From positions 4,033,797 to 4,097,796 of the forward strand of contig NC_018394.1 in NCBI RefSeq assembly GCF_000208865.1: a stretch of 64,000 nt of DNA, given 5' to 3'. This DNA is from Neospora caninum Liverpool (Eukaryota > Apicomplexa > Conoidasida > Eucoccidiorida > Sarcocystidae). This document shows positions 1-11,844 of the stretch, piece by piece (positions within the stretch are counted from its first letter, which is position 1; every line of letters begins with the position of its first letter). A program made the position numbers and the translations under genes. The notes under the pieces are model-generated. The model did not search any database and was not told the origin of the DNA. It saw nothing but the letters and a program-made list of their open reading frames with translations.

Positions 1-42
1 CTCTTTCTCGGCACCTTTTCCTCTCTTTTTTTCGCTTGCCAG

Positions 43-1337
43 GCTCCTCCTCTTTTGTCTCCTCCAAGCCCAGCGCGTGGACGGGGGGGGCGTCCCGCTT
101 CTCCAGCTGCGCGATCGTTTCCAAGGTTTGCTGGCCACGATGTCCTTCCAGTCGGACCCCAGCGGACAGGGCGCAGTTGTGCGCGGCGGGGGCAAAGACG
201 AGACCGCGACGGCACGTGAAGAACGCGAAAACGACTTGCGCGCGACGCTCGCGACAGGCCAGGGCGTTGCCTATGACGAACTCAAGACCATGGTTGACGT
301 TGTAAGTGCAGAGAAAAACAACCACCGGACCGGTCCACCTGGGTACGAAACCACGAAACCGCACACCGCGGAAAAATCTGGATATGCAGTTCTTCCAGGC
401 AACTCCACGTTTCCCCCCCGCCCGCCTCCCGTCATCACGTCTGTTCCTTTTTCCCTCTCCGGAGACTACCAAAGTGAATATCATGATATTCGTACAGCTT
501 GTATACAAATGTTGGTTTTTCAAATATACGCTTGACACCGCCTGCTGTCTTCCTTCTCTCCTTGCGCGCGCGTTCGCTGCTCTCGCGTTTCCTCCCGCTC
601 TCCGTGCGTCCGTCTCTCTTCTATCTTCTTTCTCCGCGCTGTATCTCCTTCCTCCATATCGCGTTGTTTCTTCTCTCTCTTCTTTTCTGTCTCTGCTCGA
701 TTCACCCGGGTGGGGCTGTTCTTCTCCGCTGTGGCCTCTGCGCAGCTGGTTCAGCTGAACGTCGTGCGGCTCGGCTTCTGCTTGCCACGCGTGGAGTCGG
801 CTTCTCTGTCTACGGGCGACTGCATGCCGTCTCCTGAGGAGGCTCTTTCCAGTCCCCAAAAGGGGGCGAGAAGGCGAAGCGACGGAGACCGAGAGCGCAG
901 CTTCTCGCAAAGTGTCTCCCCACCGAAACGCCGAAACGCGAAAAACGCGTTTGCGTCTTCTCTCGGACTTCCCCAGGGGTTCGGCCCTCTCCATGTCGAC
1001 CCGCTCGTCGACGAACGCGGCGGAGACATGCAAGTCGCAATCGCCGTTCCTGTAAGTGAAAAGAACCGTGTCTTTTCTTTGCTTGGACTTCTCGTGTTCT
1101 TTTCTCTGCTCCTTTTGTTTCCGCCTTCCATTTTGTGAAGTCTTGGGTTCTTTTCTGTGTCGGTTGCTCGCTCTTCTCTCTCGCGCGTTTTCCGCCCGTT
1201 CCAGAGAGTTTCGTCTCCGCATTCTCCCCAGTCGCGTTCCTCTCCTAGTTTCTTCCACCGCATTTGTTTCTTCTCCGCAGCTTGAGGACGTCAGCAGTGC
1301 CTTCATGGCCGATCCGGACTTCCGCACGCTTCTCTGA
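43..1337 (+). CDS. C-terminal exons of an unrecognised protein (5' partial)
   Basis: Three exons are supported: 43-301, 746-1051 and 1281-1337, ending in TGA. The first follows a pyrimidine-rich stretch ending in CAG at 40-42. The first two end at GTAAGT donors (302 and 1052). The second and third begin after CAG. Splice phases agree (phase 2 into the first exon, then phase 0 twice). The encoded tail is about 206 residues: a helical N-terminal part around LLQLRDRFQGLLATM and ELKTMVDV, a leucine-rich segment (QLNVVRLGFCL), a Ser/Arg-rich linker, and the C-terminus ADPDFRTLL. I recognise no domain. Upstream exons lie outside the window, so the protein is incomplete here. Acceptor choice for exon 2 is ambiguous, because a second in-phase CAG falls at 752-754. 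The exons and frame are well supported; the function is unknown. Confidence 0.6.
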
Positions 1338-3239
1338 GGAAAGAGCCTCGGTGTCCCGTCTCCCCCACTCTCCTCGCTTCCTGACCAAAGCTTTCAAGTT
1401 TGCGCCCCCAAAGAAAAACGTGTAAAAAGAGAGAAGAGAGACCGAACGAATCGCTTTGGCGTGCAGGAGATATCTCTTTCAAAGGAAAGGGGGCGACGCG
1501 GCATAGGAGGAAGAAAGGCCTTGCAAGAGACGCCTTGTTCAGGGGGGACGAACATCAGCGTCGACATGCCGCACAGGGAAACCGACAAACTTGACGCTGT
1601 CGTATACACGTACACCTACAAGCATATATGTATATATATTTATAGGTGGACATATGTGTGTACATATCTGCGTATTTGCATATGTACATGTATGCGTAAA
1701 AACACGTGTATGTCTGCACAGACATTTGCGTCATATGCTTGGAGGCGTGCTAGGAAGGTGACTCACATATCCGTCGCAGGTTCGAATGTACCCTGGAAAA
1801 ACCCTGTCGGGATATGCAGATACATATATATACATTTATATATACAAATGTGTACATACATATACATTTCTATGTATGTGGGTAGCGTCTCTTTCGGTAG
1901 ATCTCGTGTTTTGTGGCTCTGCGCGGATGCAGGGGTGTACTTGGCAGTTTGAAGTGTTTTCGCCACGTGCTTGGCCTTTTGAAGAGACAGAGACCAAAGC
2001 TTGTCTCTCTGTCTCAAAACGCGCCTTCGCCTTCCTCGTTCCCTTGAAGCAAAAGAGGGCGTCGCGTGCATCAGTCCATTGCTGACGGAGAACGAACACT
2101 TCCTCTCTTTGAGAAAGTCTCAGCCACTGATTCGACTTGAATGTCTACCGCTGCCCGTCGGCAACGCCAACCCAGGCGGGTTTTCCTTTCTTTCTCGTGC
2201 TTCTCACGACTCGTTTTTCTCTTTTTGGGCGTTGACTGCCGAAGGCACTCGCTTCCGGTTCTTATTCGTAGCCGTTCTTCTCAAGTGAACGACTGGAAAA
2301 GCTCACATGCTGCGTGCGTCAAAGAGCGGCAACACAACTTTCTCTCTTCATACAGGACGGACAGAGGCAGGGTGGAGATTCCACATGACAGAAAAGAGAG
2401 AAGAGCGAGGCAGATACTGCAAAGGAGCGCGAAACCCTGGGCGGCTTCGTGACGCTCAGAAAAAATCTTGGATTGTATCTTAGCGGCTAAATGTTAAGCT
2501 TTTACGCACTTTTTAAAGGGAACCGGCTTCTGAGCTAACCTGGCTGTATACGTAACGACTCCACATCCTTTAAAATCTTCGTTATTTACATGTGAATTTT
2601 AGGTTTTCCATGAACCCATGTGGAAGTAGAGGCTCAAGACAAGCGGAGAAACACATCTACCGCCAGGATCGTTCCGGTAACGCGCAGAGACGCCTGCTCG
2701 AAATCTCGAGAGAACTTTCAAGTTTTGACAATGCCACACAGAGATCTTTCTGTTCCCCACACATGCACGCGGCCACATTTACATATTTACACGCACGCCT
2801 GCATGCACGTGCAAAGAGGCGCGTCATTTCTTGGGGTTGCCTCGAAGAGAAAAAAGAGTCTCGCCCCCACGAGACAACTCCCCGTGGGAGCGCCTCGCCG
2901 GGGTGTCTACGGGGTTGCCCGAGAAATCGCACGCACAGGGGACTCTCGGAGAAGATCGAAAAAAAAGTGGAGACACCAGAGATCACCCAGGCTTCTTTTG
3001 GGAAACACAGGCGGCAATGGAAACCCGACTCTGCCTCTCGTTTTGCTGGCTCTCTGCGGCTTTCTTTCTTCGCCCCATCAGCCTTCCTGCCTTTGCGCGT
3101 GCTGCGCCGTCTTTTTGTTGTTCCTTCTCTCGCTCTTTCCTTCTGCTCTCTTCTTCTGCCTGTGTCCATGCTCGTGCTCCGTCTCTCTCCGTCTCTCTCT
3201 CGTGCGCTGGTTTCTTGCCGCTCGTCGCTTTGATTCGCT
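1338..3239. other. Intergenic region between convergent gene ends
   Basis: No gene is supported here. It lies between the stop codon of the plus-strand gene at 1337 and the stop of the minus-strand exonuclease at 3240, so it should hold both 3' UTRs. It contains TATATA/ACATAT-rich microsatellite DNA (about 1620-1880). It also contains a compositionally distinct AT-rich patch at about 2461-2610 that lacks the pyrimidine/purine bias of its surroundings. Open frames on both strands are short and mutually overlapping, with no recognisable motifs. Confidence 0.6.
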
Positions 3240-3719
3240 TCAAGTCTGTCGCGACTGCGCAGGCTTCCTCGCTTTGCTTCGGAAGAACGGCAACCCGATC
3301 GAAGAGAAGGAGCAACCTGAGTGGCGTTTGAACTTCCCGCCCTCGGCCAGGTCTTTCGCCGCCTTCACGTGTTGACGGAGCGCGTGCGTGTACGGCGGCT
3401 TCGCGGCATGCGACGAGGGCGTGGCGAGGCGCGAACAGAGAGGGGCAAACGAACTCGCCTTCTTCTTGACCTCGAAGCGCGAGAGACAAATGTTCGACAG
3501 AGACTCCACTTCGTAGTTCAGAGAAACCAAATGCTGGTTTCGCTCAAAGAGCGGCAGAAACGTGCTCAGATGCTTCACCTGGCTCGGCTTCAACAAGCGA
3601 CGAAGGGCGGCCCCGTTCTGGAGAAGCGCCTGAACACAAAAAACTTGGAAAACACCTAGCTCTCGAAAACACACAGAGAAGCACGGGTTGTCATCGTCCC
3701 CCTCCATACCACTATATAC

Positions 3720-3765
<46 letters not shown>

Positions 3766-6064
3766 GTAGGTACATGCTTACAAGCACATCTAGGAGAGAA
3801 AAAGCAAGCAGATTATGGGCCACGTCTATATGTATATCTGCAGTATTGTGGGAAAAAAGTGGCACATACGCAGGTAGGTATACACGTGCGTCGATGAAAA
3901 TACCTACATATAGGCGCACCTATATATTTATATATACTCTGATATACGTGCGCGTTCCTGCGATTGGCTACACGTGTATTTGCCTCTGTAAACACATCGG
4001 TCCCGTACCGGACTGCTGGAAGTGTAAAGGTGTTGTTTTCCCACGACTCGCACTTTGTTTTTGCGGTATCTAGCATTTCCGCCTCAAGTTTGCCCCTGTT
4101 CTGCGCACCCTCTCCGAGAGACAAACGTCTGCACGCAATGAAATTCGCTGCCGCCGCCCAGCGCTCCAGAGTGAGACGTCGGTCAGGCACTGTTTTTGCC
4201 CCGCGCTGTGTTTGTGATTGGTGCTTCGCTTTCGCGCGCTGTTGGACGGCGCGTTCGAGGCTTACGTTCACATTTCCTGAGGCAGCCGAGACAATCTTTT
4301 GGGCGGTGATTGGGCCGATGCTGGGACAGCCCGTGATGCCGTCGACGCTGTCTCCTGTCAACGCGAGGTAGTCTCTGATTTGGTGAGCCGCCACGCCTGA
4401 AAAAGCTCGCAAAAAGACCGAAAGCTGGGTCGGCAGAGAGCGGGCGCGCGGTTCGGTCTTTGAAACCGAGCAGCTTTCCAGAAAAACGTGGTGGGCGCCG
4501 ACGCGAGAAACGCGGACCGTTGAATCACTCACCGTATTCCATTTTCACCCAAGTATCGTCGATGATTTGCATCTTTTTGTGTAGCTGCATGATACGGATT
4601 TTCGGTTGCTTCGTGCTGCGCGTCTCCGGGGCCTCTCCACCGGGCGTTGCCGCCTCGCCAGAAGCCGCGAGAAGCCTCGCAACTGTCTCCTTTCCTCGCG
4701 TGCTCGGCGTTTTCTCGCCTGCTGCGGCGGTCCCTTCTCGCATGCAGTTCGACGCCTCTGTCGTGAGAGAAGGCGCGAGAGCAGACGGGCCGGCCGAGGG
4801 GGAAGACGTGACTGCAGTAGGCTCCATGTAGTTGTGCTGAAGAACCTGAAAGAGAGCACGATGCCTCCCGCAGGCAGAGCGACGTTTGGGAAACGAAAAA
4901 ATCGACGAGAAGAGAAGAGGAGCTGACCACCGGAGGGAGGAGACGCGGTGATCACGGGAAAGACGCGTGTACGGAAGAAGCGAAGCGGGACTGAAAACCT
5001 GAGACACCCTGCCACGCGCGAGGGACACTAGGCTGTCGCCGCGCACGTTGTCACTTCTCGGGGAAAAGGGAAACGAGGGGACCAGAGGGTAGAAGAGGAC
5101 GAGAAAAGTAACAAACAGACGACTCTGAGCCGCCAGAGGGCATCGGAGAACACGAGAAAAGGGAGACCGAGAGAGACAAAGGAAAAAACGAAAATGGGAA
5201 AAAGGCGAGGCAAGACAACCGTAACGCCATTCGACGATAAGAAGACGAAGGCCGCTATACATGAGGGACTCGCGTCCCGTGGTTTGAGGTTGACACAGAG
5301 GAAACAGAAAAGGTATCGAGACAGAAAAGGGAGATAGAGAGAAGACAAACGAAAGGAGATAGATGCGAGGAACGAACCTGAAGGAGATCTTTGTCCGCCG
5401 TCGCGACGACGATTTCGTCAAAGACGACATCCGTGTCATTGCTGTCTCCAGAAAGTCTTCGGTCTTCTCTCTGGCGGGCTGCTCGCGACTCGCTTGTGCG
5501 TCCCGAGCACCGGCCCTGCAACTGCGACTCGATGCACACGCCGTCAATCCCTGAACCCTCTTCTTTCTGCTCGTCTTCTGCCTCGCCGTCTCTGTTTTGT
5601 CTCTCCTCCTCCGCTGCGAGCGCTCTTTTCTCTGCCGCCAGCCGAGAGAGGCGACACGCGCGGTTCACCAGAGTCGCAATCACGTCGTCTGCCTCCACGC
5701 CAGGCTCAGACAAAGTTGTGATCTCTGAAAAACACAAACATGCATCTTCTCCGTAGACACCCACATGCATATATCAGTACATATGCATGCACATGTGTGT
5801 ATATTGTGCATGCATGCGACAGCAGATATATATATATATATATCTATATCTATATATCTATATATATATATATATATATCTATATCTATATATATATATA
5901 TATATATATCTATATATATATATATATCTATATATATATATATATCTATATCTATATATATATATATATCTATATATATATCTATATATATATCTATATA
6001 TATCTATATCTATATCTATCTATCTATCTATCTATATATATATATATATCTATATCTATATCTA

Positions 6065-6136
<72 letters not shown>

Positions 6137-9026
6137 GCATGTGTGGTTTGTGGCTGTATGGTTCGTGTAACTCTTTAGAAGCCTCGATGGATGCACTTTT
6201 TTGCATGGTTGCGTCTACCACACTGGAGCCAACCGGAGAGGAGAGCCAGAAGAGGACCGAAAAGAGAAGAAAGTTTGGTCGCCTACGCATGCGTTCGCAG
6301 AGGCGGAGAATGATGGCAAATTGGTTGACCAAGCTGGCGGGCGTCTCGGATCGGTGGCCTTTGTAGCCGTCGAAAATCGCCTTCCGAGACTCGCGGCTCT
6401 CCGGGCCGTCGAATACCACCACCAGGTGCGAAGGTTGCAGGAGAGCTCGTCGAATCTGCGAGCAGAGGAGAGAAGGAAAGGAAAATGAAGAGACGAGGAC
6501 GCCCGAGGGACACCACCCGACGAGAAAGGCGCGAGAACCAGAGAAAAGGAAAGCGGTAAATCATTTCCCAGGAGAATCACGCCCGATCCGTGTCGCGAGA
6601 CAAGGATTCGTTAAATGGAGACAGAGATGGAAAAGAACTGTTCCTTTCTTTCCTTTTTGCATGGTGTTTCTTCTTCCCTACGACTGCTGGCGTCGCTGAA
6701 ACGGCCAGACGAGGAAAGCACATTCCCGAGAAGCGTTTCCCCATCCCTTGAGAACACAGCAAACTCCTTTTCACTCGTGCACATCCCCGTTGCTTCCGTG
6801 GTCCCCCCTTTTTCTCTCCTGTCTGTCTCTTTGCCTGTTTGTCTCCTTTTCTGCTACCTGACTCTGTGTCTCTTCTTCTGTCTCTTTCTCGCTTCAGCTG
6901 TCTCTCTGTGTCTTTCTTTCACGCCGGTTTCTGCTCACCGCGGCCAGAGAGCGGAAGAAGCCGATGATGGCCTGGACGGGCACGCCGCCTCCGTCGAGGA
7001 CTTCGGGCATTCCAAAGTGGGACCGGAAGACAACACACGTCCCGTCAATCACTGCGAGGATTTTCTTTCCTTCTTCTCGCTGTCTCGTAGTGCCGCGCCT
7101 GCTCTTCTTTGCTGGCTTTCCCTTCTCGTCTCCCTTCTCGCTGCATCCTGCGCGCTGAGAAGGCGCCTCCTTGTTCTTCCCTCCCTGGCCACGCGCTGAG
7201 CGATGGGCACTTTCCATTCCGCATTTGCGCTCTGCGTTCACTGCTGTTGAGAACGACGCGACGCAGGGAGACCGCGGATACCCGCCATCGAGCGCGCGTT
7301 CACTCGCTGAGAACTCGGTTTCGACCCTCTCACTCCTCTCCCCAGCAGACCGTGCATGCGCTGCATGGCCTGCTTCCTCCAATAGCTCGCGCCCTCCCTC
7401 GAGGCGCCTCTCGCTGGAAGCTGCGCTCGACCTGCGCGTTCTCTCCCCCTTTGTCTTTGTCGCTTCTTCCCTCTTTGTCTTCTCCGTGCGCGCAGAGAGA
7501 CTCCGCTCTACCGTCCTTGTCTCCCTCTGGACTGTCGGGTCTGCTGCCCTGGAAGAGGAAGACGAGGCTAGCGAGGAAGAGGAAGGCGGTCGGAGAGGGG
7601 AAGACAAGGGAGCAGAGAGACACTCGGGAGAAAGGAACGAGGCCGTGGGGAAGGTCGATCGAGGGGGAGAACTCCGGCCGTTTTCCTCGCACAGGAGTTG
7701 CGAGGCGAGCGAGGATGCTGCCAGCGCCTCGCGCTCCTTCACGCGCGCCTGCGACTTCGATTGCAGGAAGGGAGAAACAGAGGAAGCGAGAGAAGAAGTC
7801 GACACCGCAGCAGCAGCGCGCGAAAAGACAGGCCGCAGCGCAGACGACGAACGGGGACACCACGCCCGCGGAGAGAGAGAAGACGGGAAAGAAAGAGAAG
7901 AGAGAGAGGACAGAAAAGAAACAGAGGAAAGAGAAGAACGAGACGAGCGAGAAGGAAGAGACGAGAGAGAAGAAAGAGACGACCGCTCGCTTCTGGTGGT
8001 TCCGTCTTCTGCGTCGTGCTGGGGTCTTTCACGCACGCGTTTCTCTCTCCGCAGCTGCGGCGCACTCCCCATTAGCTCTTCACTGCGAGGCGCGGTGCCT
8101 TTAGACACTTGCTTTGTTCTTCTCTCTCCCAGCGCGGACGAGCGGGCGGCAGGCGCCTCGCTGTCCACAGGAGCGGAGGGAGGAAGTCGGAGAGCGCTCG
8201 GTTCAGCGGGCGTAGCGGGAGACGGAGGAGACAGCGGAGAGGGAGAGGGAGGCGAAAGCGAGGCGAAGAAGGAAGGACAACGGAGAGAGGAAGGACAGCG
8301 GAGAGAGGAAGGACAGCGGAGAGAGGAAGGACAGCGGAGAGAGGAAGGACAGCGGAGAGAGGAAGGACAGCGGAGAGAGGAAGGACAACGGAGAGAGGAC
8401 GGAGAACAGACAAGAGAGCGGAGAGACCGCACGGCAGGCGATGCTGGGTGTCTCTCCTGTGGCAGGTGGAACGCGTTGTAAAGCGTGTGGACCGGCTCAG
8501 AGAAACACTGCCCCGGTCTAGGCGCAGGCGCTCGCTGGAGGCGCATTTCGCTTCGCGGGAGACAGATGTGCAAAGGAGTCGAGGCCGGCTGCGCGGATGA
8601 TAGCGCGAAGCGTCGCCGTTCCGGCTTCAGGAGTCGCGGCCGGCCAGAGACCGTCCATTCGCGGAGGGCCGGAGACATCCTGGCGCCGCTCTCTCTCGCC
8701 CTCGTTTTTGGCGTTTCCTGTCCGCGCGCGCATGCAGGCGAAGACTGGAAGCTTTCTGGGGACGAGAAAAAGTGAAGAAGGGGAAGGGCGGCGACAGACA
8801 AGCTGGACGGAGACTCGGGCAGACAGCGAAAGGGAGCGGAGCACGAGGAGACAGAAGAGAAAGAAGACGGAGAGAAGGGAGAAGAGATAGGGAAAGACGA
8901 CGAAGACGTGGCAAGAGGAGCGAAGGGCGCAGAGAGAGAGAAGGAAGAGGAGACAACGGGGGAAGCAGAGACAGGGGAGAGAGGAGAGAAAGGTGCACTA
9001 AAGAGGAACCACAGCAGGCGCTTCAT
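3240..9026 (-). CDS. 5'-3' exonuclease (DNA polymerase I N-terminal / FEN superfamily), signal-peptide bearing
   Basis: Six exons, read from high to low coordinate: 9026-6939, 6455-6287, 5724-5378, 4845-4533, 4396-4266, 3629-3240. All phases agree and give 1,145 residues. The catalytic core lies in the last 490 residues. It has [15 protein letters not shown] (metal-ligand Asp near 661), [15 protein letters not shown] followed by DGYKGHR (about 708-726, the arch region), [11 protein letters not shown] (about 761-771), TADKDLLQ (about 861-868) and a helix-hairpin-helix around [15 protein letters not shown] (about 987-1001). These match the 5'-3' exonuclease domain of bacterial Pol I. No polymerase domain follows. 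The ATG at 9026 opens a hydrophobic segment, [14 protein letters not shown], that looks like a signal peptide. About 640 Ser/Arg/Pro-rich residues precede the core, including seven PSSLRC repeats. By inference it is an organelle enzyme, perhaps of the apicoplast, acting in primer removal or long-patch repair. The core is certain; the start and location are less so. Confidence 0.88.
5825..6133. repeat. Long (TA)n/(TATC)n microsatellite in exonuclease intron 2
   Basis: About 300 bases made almost only of TA dinucleotides interspersed with TATC tetranucleotides. The block sits in the intron between exonuclease exons 6287-6455 and 5378-5724. It encodes only Tyr/Ile/Ser polymers in every frame and is not coding. 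Its length is likely to vary between isolates. Confidence 0.95.
8273..8400 (-). repeat. 18-bp coding tandem repeat (PSSLRC x7) in exonuclease N-terminal extension
   Basis: Seven near-identical 18-bp units of the type GGAGAGAGGAAGGACAGC lie in tandem. On the coding (minus) strand they read as the hexapeptide PSSLRC, at roughly residues 209-251 of the exonuclease precursor. Unit length is a multiple of three, so gain or loss of units keeps the frame. The repeat lies in the presumed non-catalytic extension. Confidence 0.9.
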
Positions 9027-11278
9027 TTGAAAGAGTTTTCTTCGCTCCGAGACACGAGCACAAAGAAACACCTATGCGCGTGGAGGCGTGTGCAAAAAGG
9101 CTTCCTTTTCAAACGGCGGTCCAGACTTCCTCCAAACACACACTCGGGCCTTTCCGCGCACATCCTGTTCTCTGCAAGAGGGCGCATGCACACGTTACAC
9201 CAGAACACTCCTTCCCTTCAGTTTTTTCCCGTGTCTCTCTGTCACTCTCCTTCTACCTATCGTCCAATACGTCTTGTCGCTTTCTGTCGCTTCATTTCTC
9301 TTGCAACCTGTCGAGGAAAAAGACCGACATATTTCGCTCCTTCTGGGGTGGTAGCACAAGAGGTGAGAACCTAGAGATCCATTCTCAAGGAGAATGCACA
9401 TCTACATATCTATAGCGATAAATCTGTACATCTATTCCGATCGAATGCCTATCTAGATCTACATATATATATATATATATATATATTTATATGCATATGT
9501 ATATCAATCGCTGCATATCTCGACGTACACAAAGAGCGAGGTTTCTTTCTGAAGGGAAGAAATCTCGCTCTCGGTGTACTTTGAAAACGGAGAAGACGAG
9601 GCGGGCGTCGGAGAACAAGGTAGACAGAGAGCCCAGAAAGCCCAGGAAAGAAGAGAGAAGCCACCCGCCGAAAGACCGGGAAGAGCACGGATCCTCGGCC
9701 CAACAGGAGCTCCAGGGCGAGGCGGAGGAAGAGACAGACGGAGATTTGACAAGTCGTCCGGATGAAAAACGCGAGAACAGGACGAGGAGAGGAAAGAGCG
9801 AGCAAAAAGAGACAGAGGCGGGAGAAGAAAGGAGGATGCGGACGCCCCGATGGGTGTGGAAGCACAGGAAGCAGACACTCTTGGCGTGCATACACTCATC
9901 AACGTGCCACGAGTCAACACACACAAACACATCTCCCCACGCAAATACCCATGCACTCGCTTTTCTCTTTTCTCCCGGTCTCTCTGCGAGCGGGAGAGAA
10001 GAAAACAGCAGGAGAGAGAAGGCTCTCGCTTCTGCTCTCTTCCGGATTGGCTGTCGCTCGCCGCCACCGAGGCACCAGCTTCCGTCCCCTCGGGGACGAC
10101 GGGGAGGAAAGAGGCGAGAGGAGGAAAAGAGCGGAGACAGCGGGACGCGAAAGCCCGAGAAGAAAAGCGGTTTTCTGCTCCCCGCTTTTCTTGCTTTCCG
10201 CTGTGAGCTCACACCGACGCTTGCCGTCTCTCGCTCGCGCACACCTGCTGTCGAAAAGCTGGCCGGTAGATCCCAGCGAGAAAAGCTGAGAAGAGAAACA
10301 GAGACACCCAACTCTCTGAGGCTCTCGCGCAGTAGATCTCTCCGGCGCTCTCCTTTGTTTTTGCTGCGTCCTTTCTGCGAGAGAGAAGAGCCAGATAAAA
10401 CACGAGAGCGAGGCAGGAAGGCTGAGACGGCGATTTGTTTCAGCAGGTCTACCCGGAGGCTGCACTGCGATCCAACCGCCTGGAGGGCGAGAGGGGAAGA
10501 CACAGCAGCGGCGAGAACGAACCATGGAGGGTCAACGCGCGCTCACTATTTGTTGGTGCTTTCAGCTCCTCGAGTTGCCTTTCTCTCGTTTTCTTCCGGC
10601 GGAGACTTCTCTGTCCACGAGAAAAGAAGGAGAAGGAAGAGACGGAAGAGACGGAAGGGAAGGAAGGTAAGGACGAGAAGGAACTGCCAGGAGAGAGGGT
10701 TCGGACCGCCGCGCAGCAGAACCGCGAGAGGCGTCGCGGAGGGCGAGTCGCCGGGCATCGTCGCCAAGCGGAGACAGAGACGGGGACCGTCGCGAGAAGC
10801 CTAAAGACGGGAAACAGAGGAAATTCAAAGAAAAAAAAAGACCAGGCCCAGAGCTGAAAACGGCTTGTAAAAGAAGGGAGAAGAGAGAGAGAAAAGAGGG
10901 GTAGAGGGTGTGAAGAGTCGCTATGGAGGCAACTGCCTCTCGGTGCTCGAGAGGCCAGGCGGGGATCTCCGGCAAGACACAGCTGCGCGGGCGAGACGCT
11001 TCTACGCAAAGCTTCGTCGAGCAATTTTGCTGATGCTCTGCAAAGAGAGAGGAAAAACTGGGGGTGAAGCGAACAGCCCCGGCGCTGGAGAGAAAGACAC
11101 GGAGAGAAAAACAACCGATCTTCCTGGGAAACGGGAAAGGAGCTGAAAAAAAACGTTTTTTTCTCCGTTGCCATCAGTGAACAAAGAAAACCCGGCGAAT
11201 CCAGCAGTGTCCTTCTGAGGCTGTACTGGGGAGAGTGAGCAAAGACAGCGGCGACAAGCATCTCATCAACAGAAGAAC

Positions 11279-11352
11279 GTTGGCAAGAGAGACAGAGAGA
11301 CAGAGAGAGACAGAGAGACAGAGAGAGACAGAGAGACAGACGGAGACAGACG
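11279..11352. repeat. GACAGAGA-type tandem repeat
   Basis: A run of GAGACAGAGA units lies in the divergent intergenic region, about 500 bp upstream of the plus-strand gene. It is a simple-sequence tract with no coding interpretation. Confidence 0.85.
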
Positions 11353-11704
11353 GAGTCACCGGACGAGAAAGATCGATCCTGTTTTTGTTCTCCCGTACAA
11401 CGGCCTGAACCCTTTCTGGTGAAGTGTAGAAAAGGCGCGTCACCCTTCTTTTGCGTTCGCTTTTGTTTTTTTTTTCGCTTATTCCCTGTCTCCATTCTCG
11501 GGAACAGAGTGTCTCTCCGCTGCTCTGTTTCCTGGAATTTCTCTCGCCTTTCGAGGGCGTTTCCCCCTTCTTTCTGACTCTGCCTAGCGCGTTTCCCGTC
11601 ATCTTTACCCTATTCTTTTTCTCTTTTCCCGCAACTTCCCCGGGTTTTTCCTCCGCGCCTGGCGCGCAGCCAAACCTGCCGCTGAAAAAACATCGCCTGC
11701 CTCG

Positions 11705-11786
11705 CTTCTTCTTCTTCTTCTTCTTCTTCTTCTTCTTCTTCTTCTTCTTCTTCTTCTTCTTCTTCTTCTTCTTCTTCTTCTTCTTC
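11705..11786. repeat. (TTC)n tract just upstream of a start codon
   Basis: About 27 uninterrupted TTC triplets end 58 bp before the ATG at 11845. On the opposite strand this is poly-GAA. It presumably lies in the 5' UTR or core promoter of the helical-repeat gene. The same motif recurs in intron 1 of that gene (15907-16041). Confidence 0.95.
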
Positions 11787-11844
11787 GGTCCTTTTTTTTC
11801 TCCCTCGCTTAGCCCCTATTCTCGGTGATCTTCTGCGTTTTTCA

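Larger units (their letters stand above)
9027..11844. other. Divergent intergenic region between exonuclease and helical-repeat genes
   Basis: About 2.8 kb separates two divergent start codons (9026 minus, 11845 plus), so both promoters and 5' UTRs should lie here. It holds a (TA)n tract at about 9464-9487, long purine-rich stretches (9600-9830, 10620-10900), a GACAGAGA repeat at 11279-11352 and a pure (TTC)n tract ending 58 bp before the plus-strand ATG. Several open frames over 300 codons exist on both strands, but they are Arg/Glu/Ser polymers created by purine/pyrimidine bias. I see no domain or convincing splice chain. A low-complexity or noncoding transcript cannot be excluded. Confidence 0.55.

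Noticed and set aside
1776..1800. GGTTCGAAT, resembling a tRNA T-loop
   Set aside because: No acceptor stem, D-arm or anticodon arm can be folded from the flanking bases.
5825..6133. Regular spaced TATC blocks resembling a repeat array
   Set aside because: There are no unique spacers or palindromic repeats and the genome is eukaryotic, so this is a microsatellite and not a CRISPR array.
5740..6366. Open frames encoding Tyr/Ile/Ser polymers
   Set aside because: They are translations of the (TA)n/(TATC)n microsatellite inside an exonuclease intron.
9491..10804. Plus-strand open frame of about 437 codons
   Set aside because: It is Arg/Glu/Lys-rich throughout and reflects purine bias. Equally long antisense frames exist and there is no domain or splice support.
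10449..11495. Minus-strand open frame of about 348 codons
   Set aside because: It is dominated by Ser/Leu/Phe from pyrimidine tracts and GACAGAGA repeats, with no motif.
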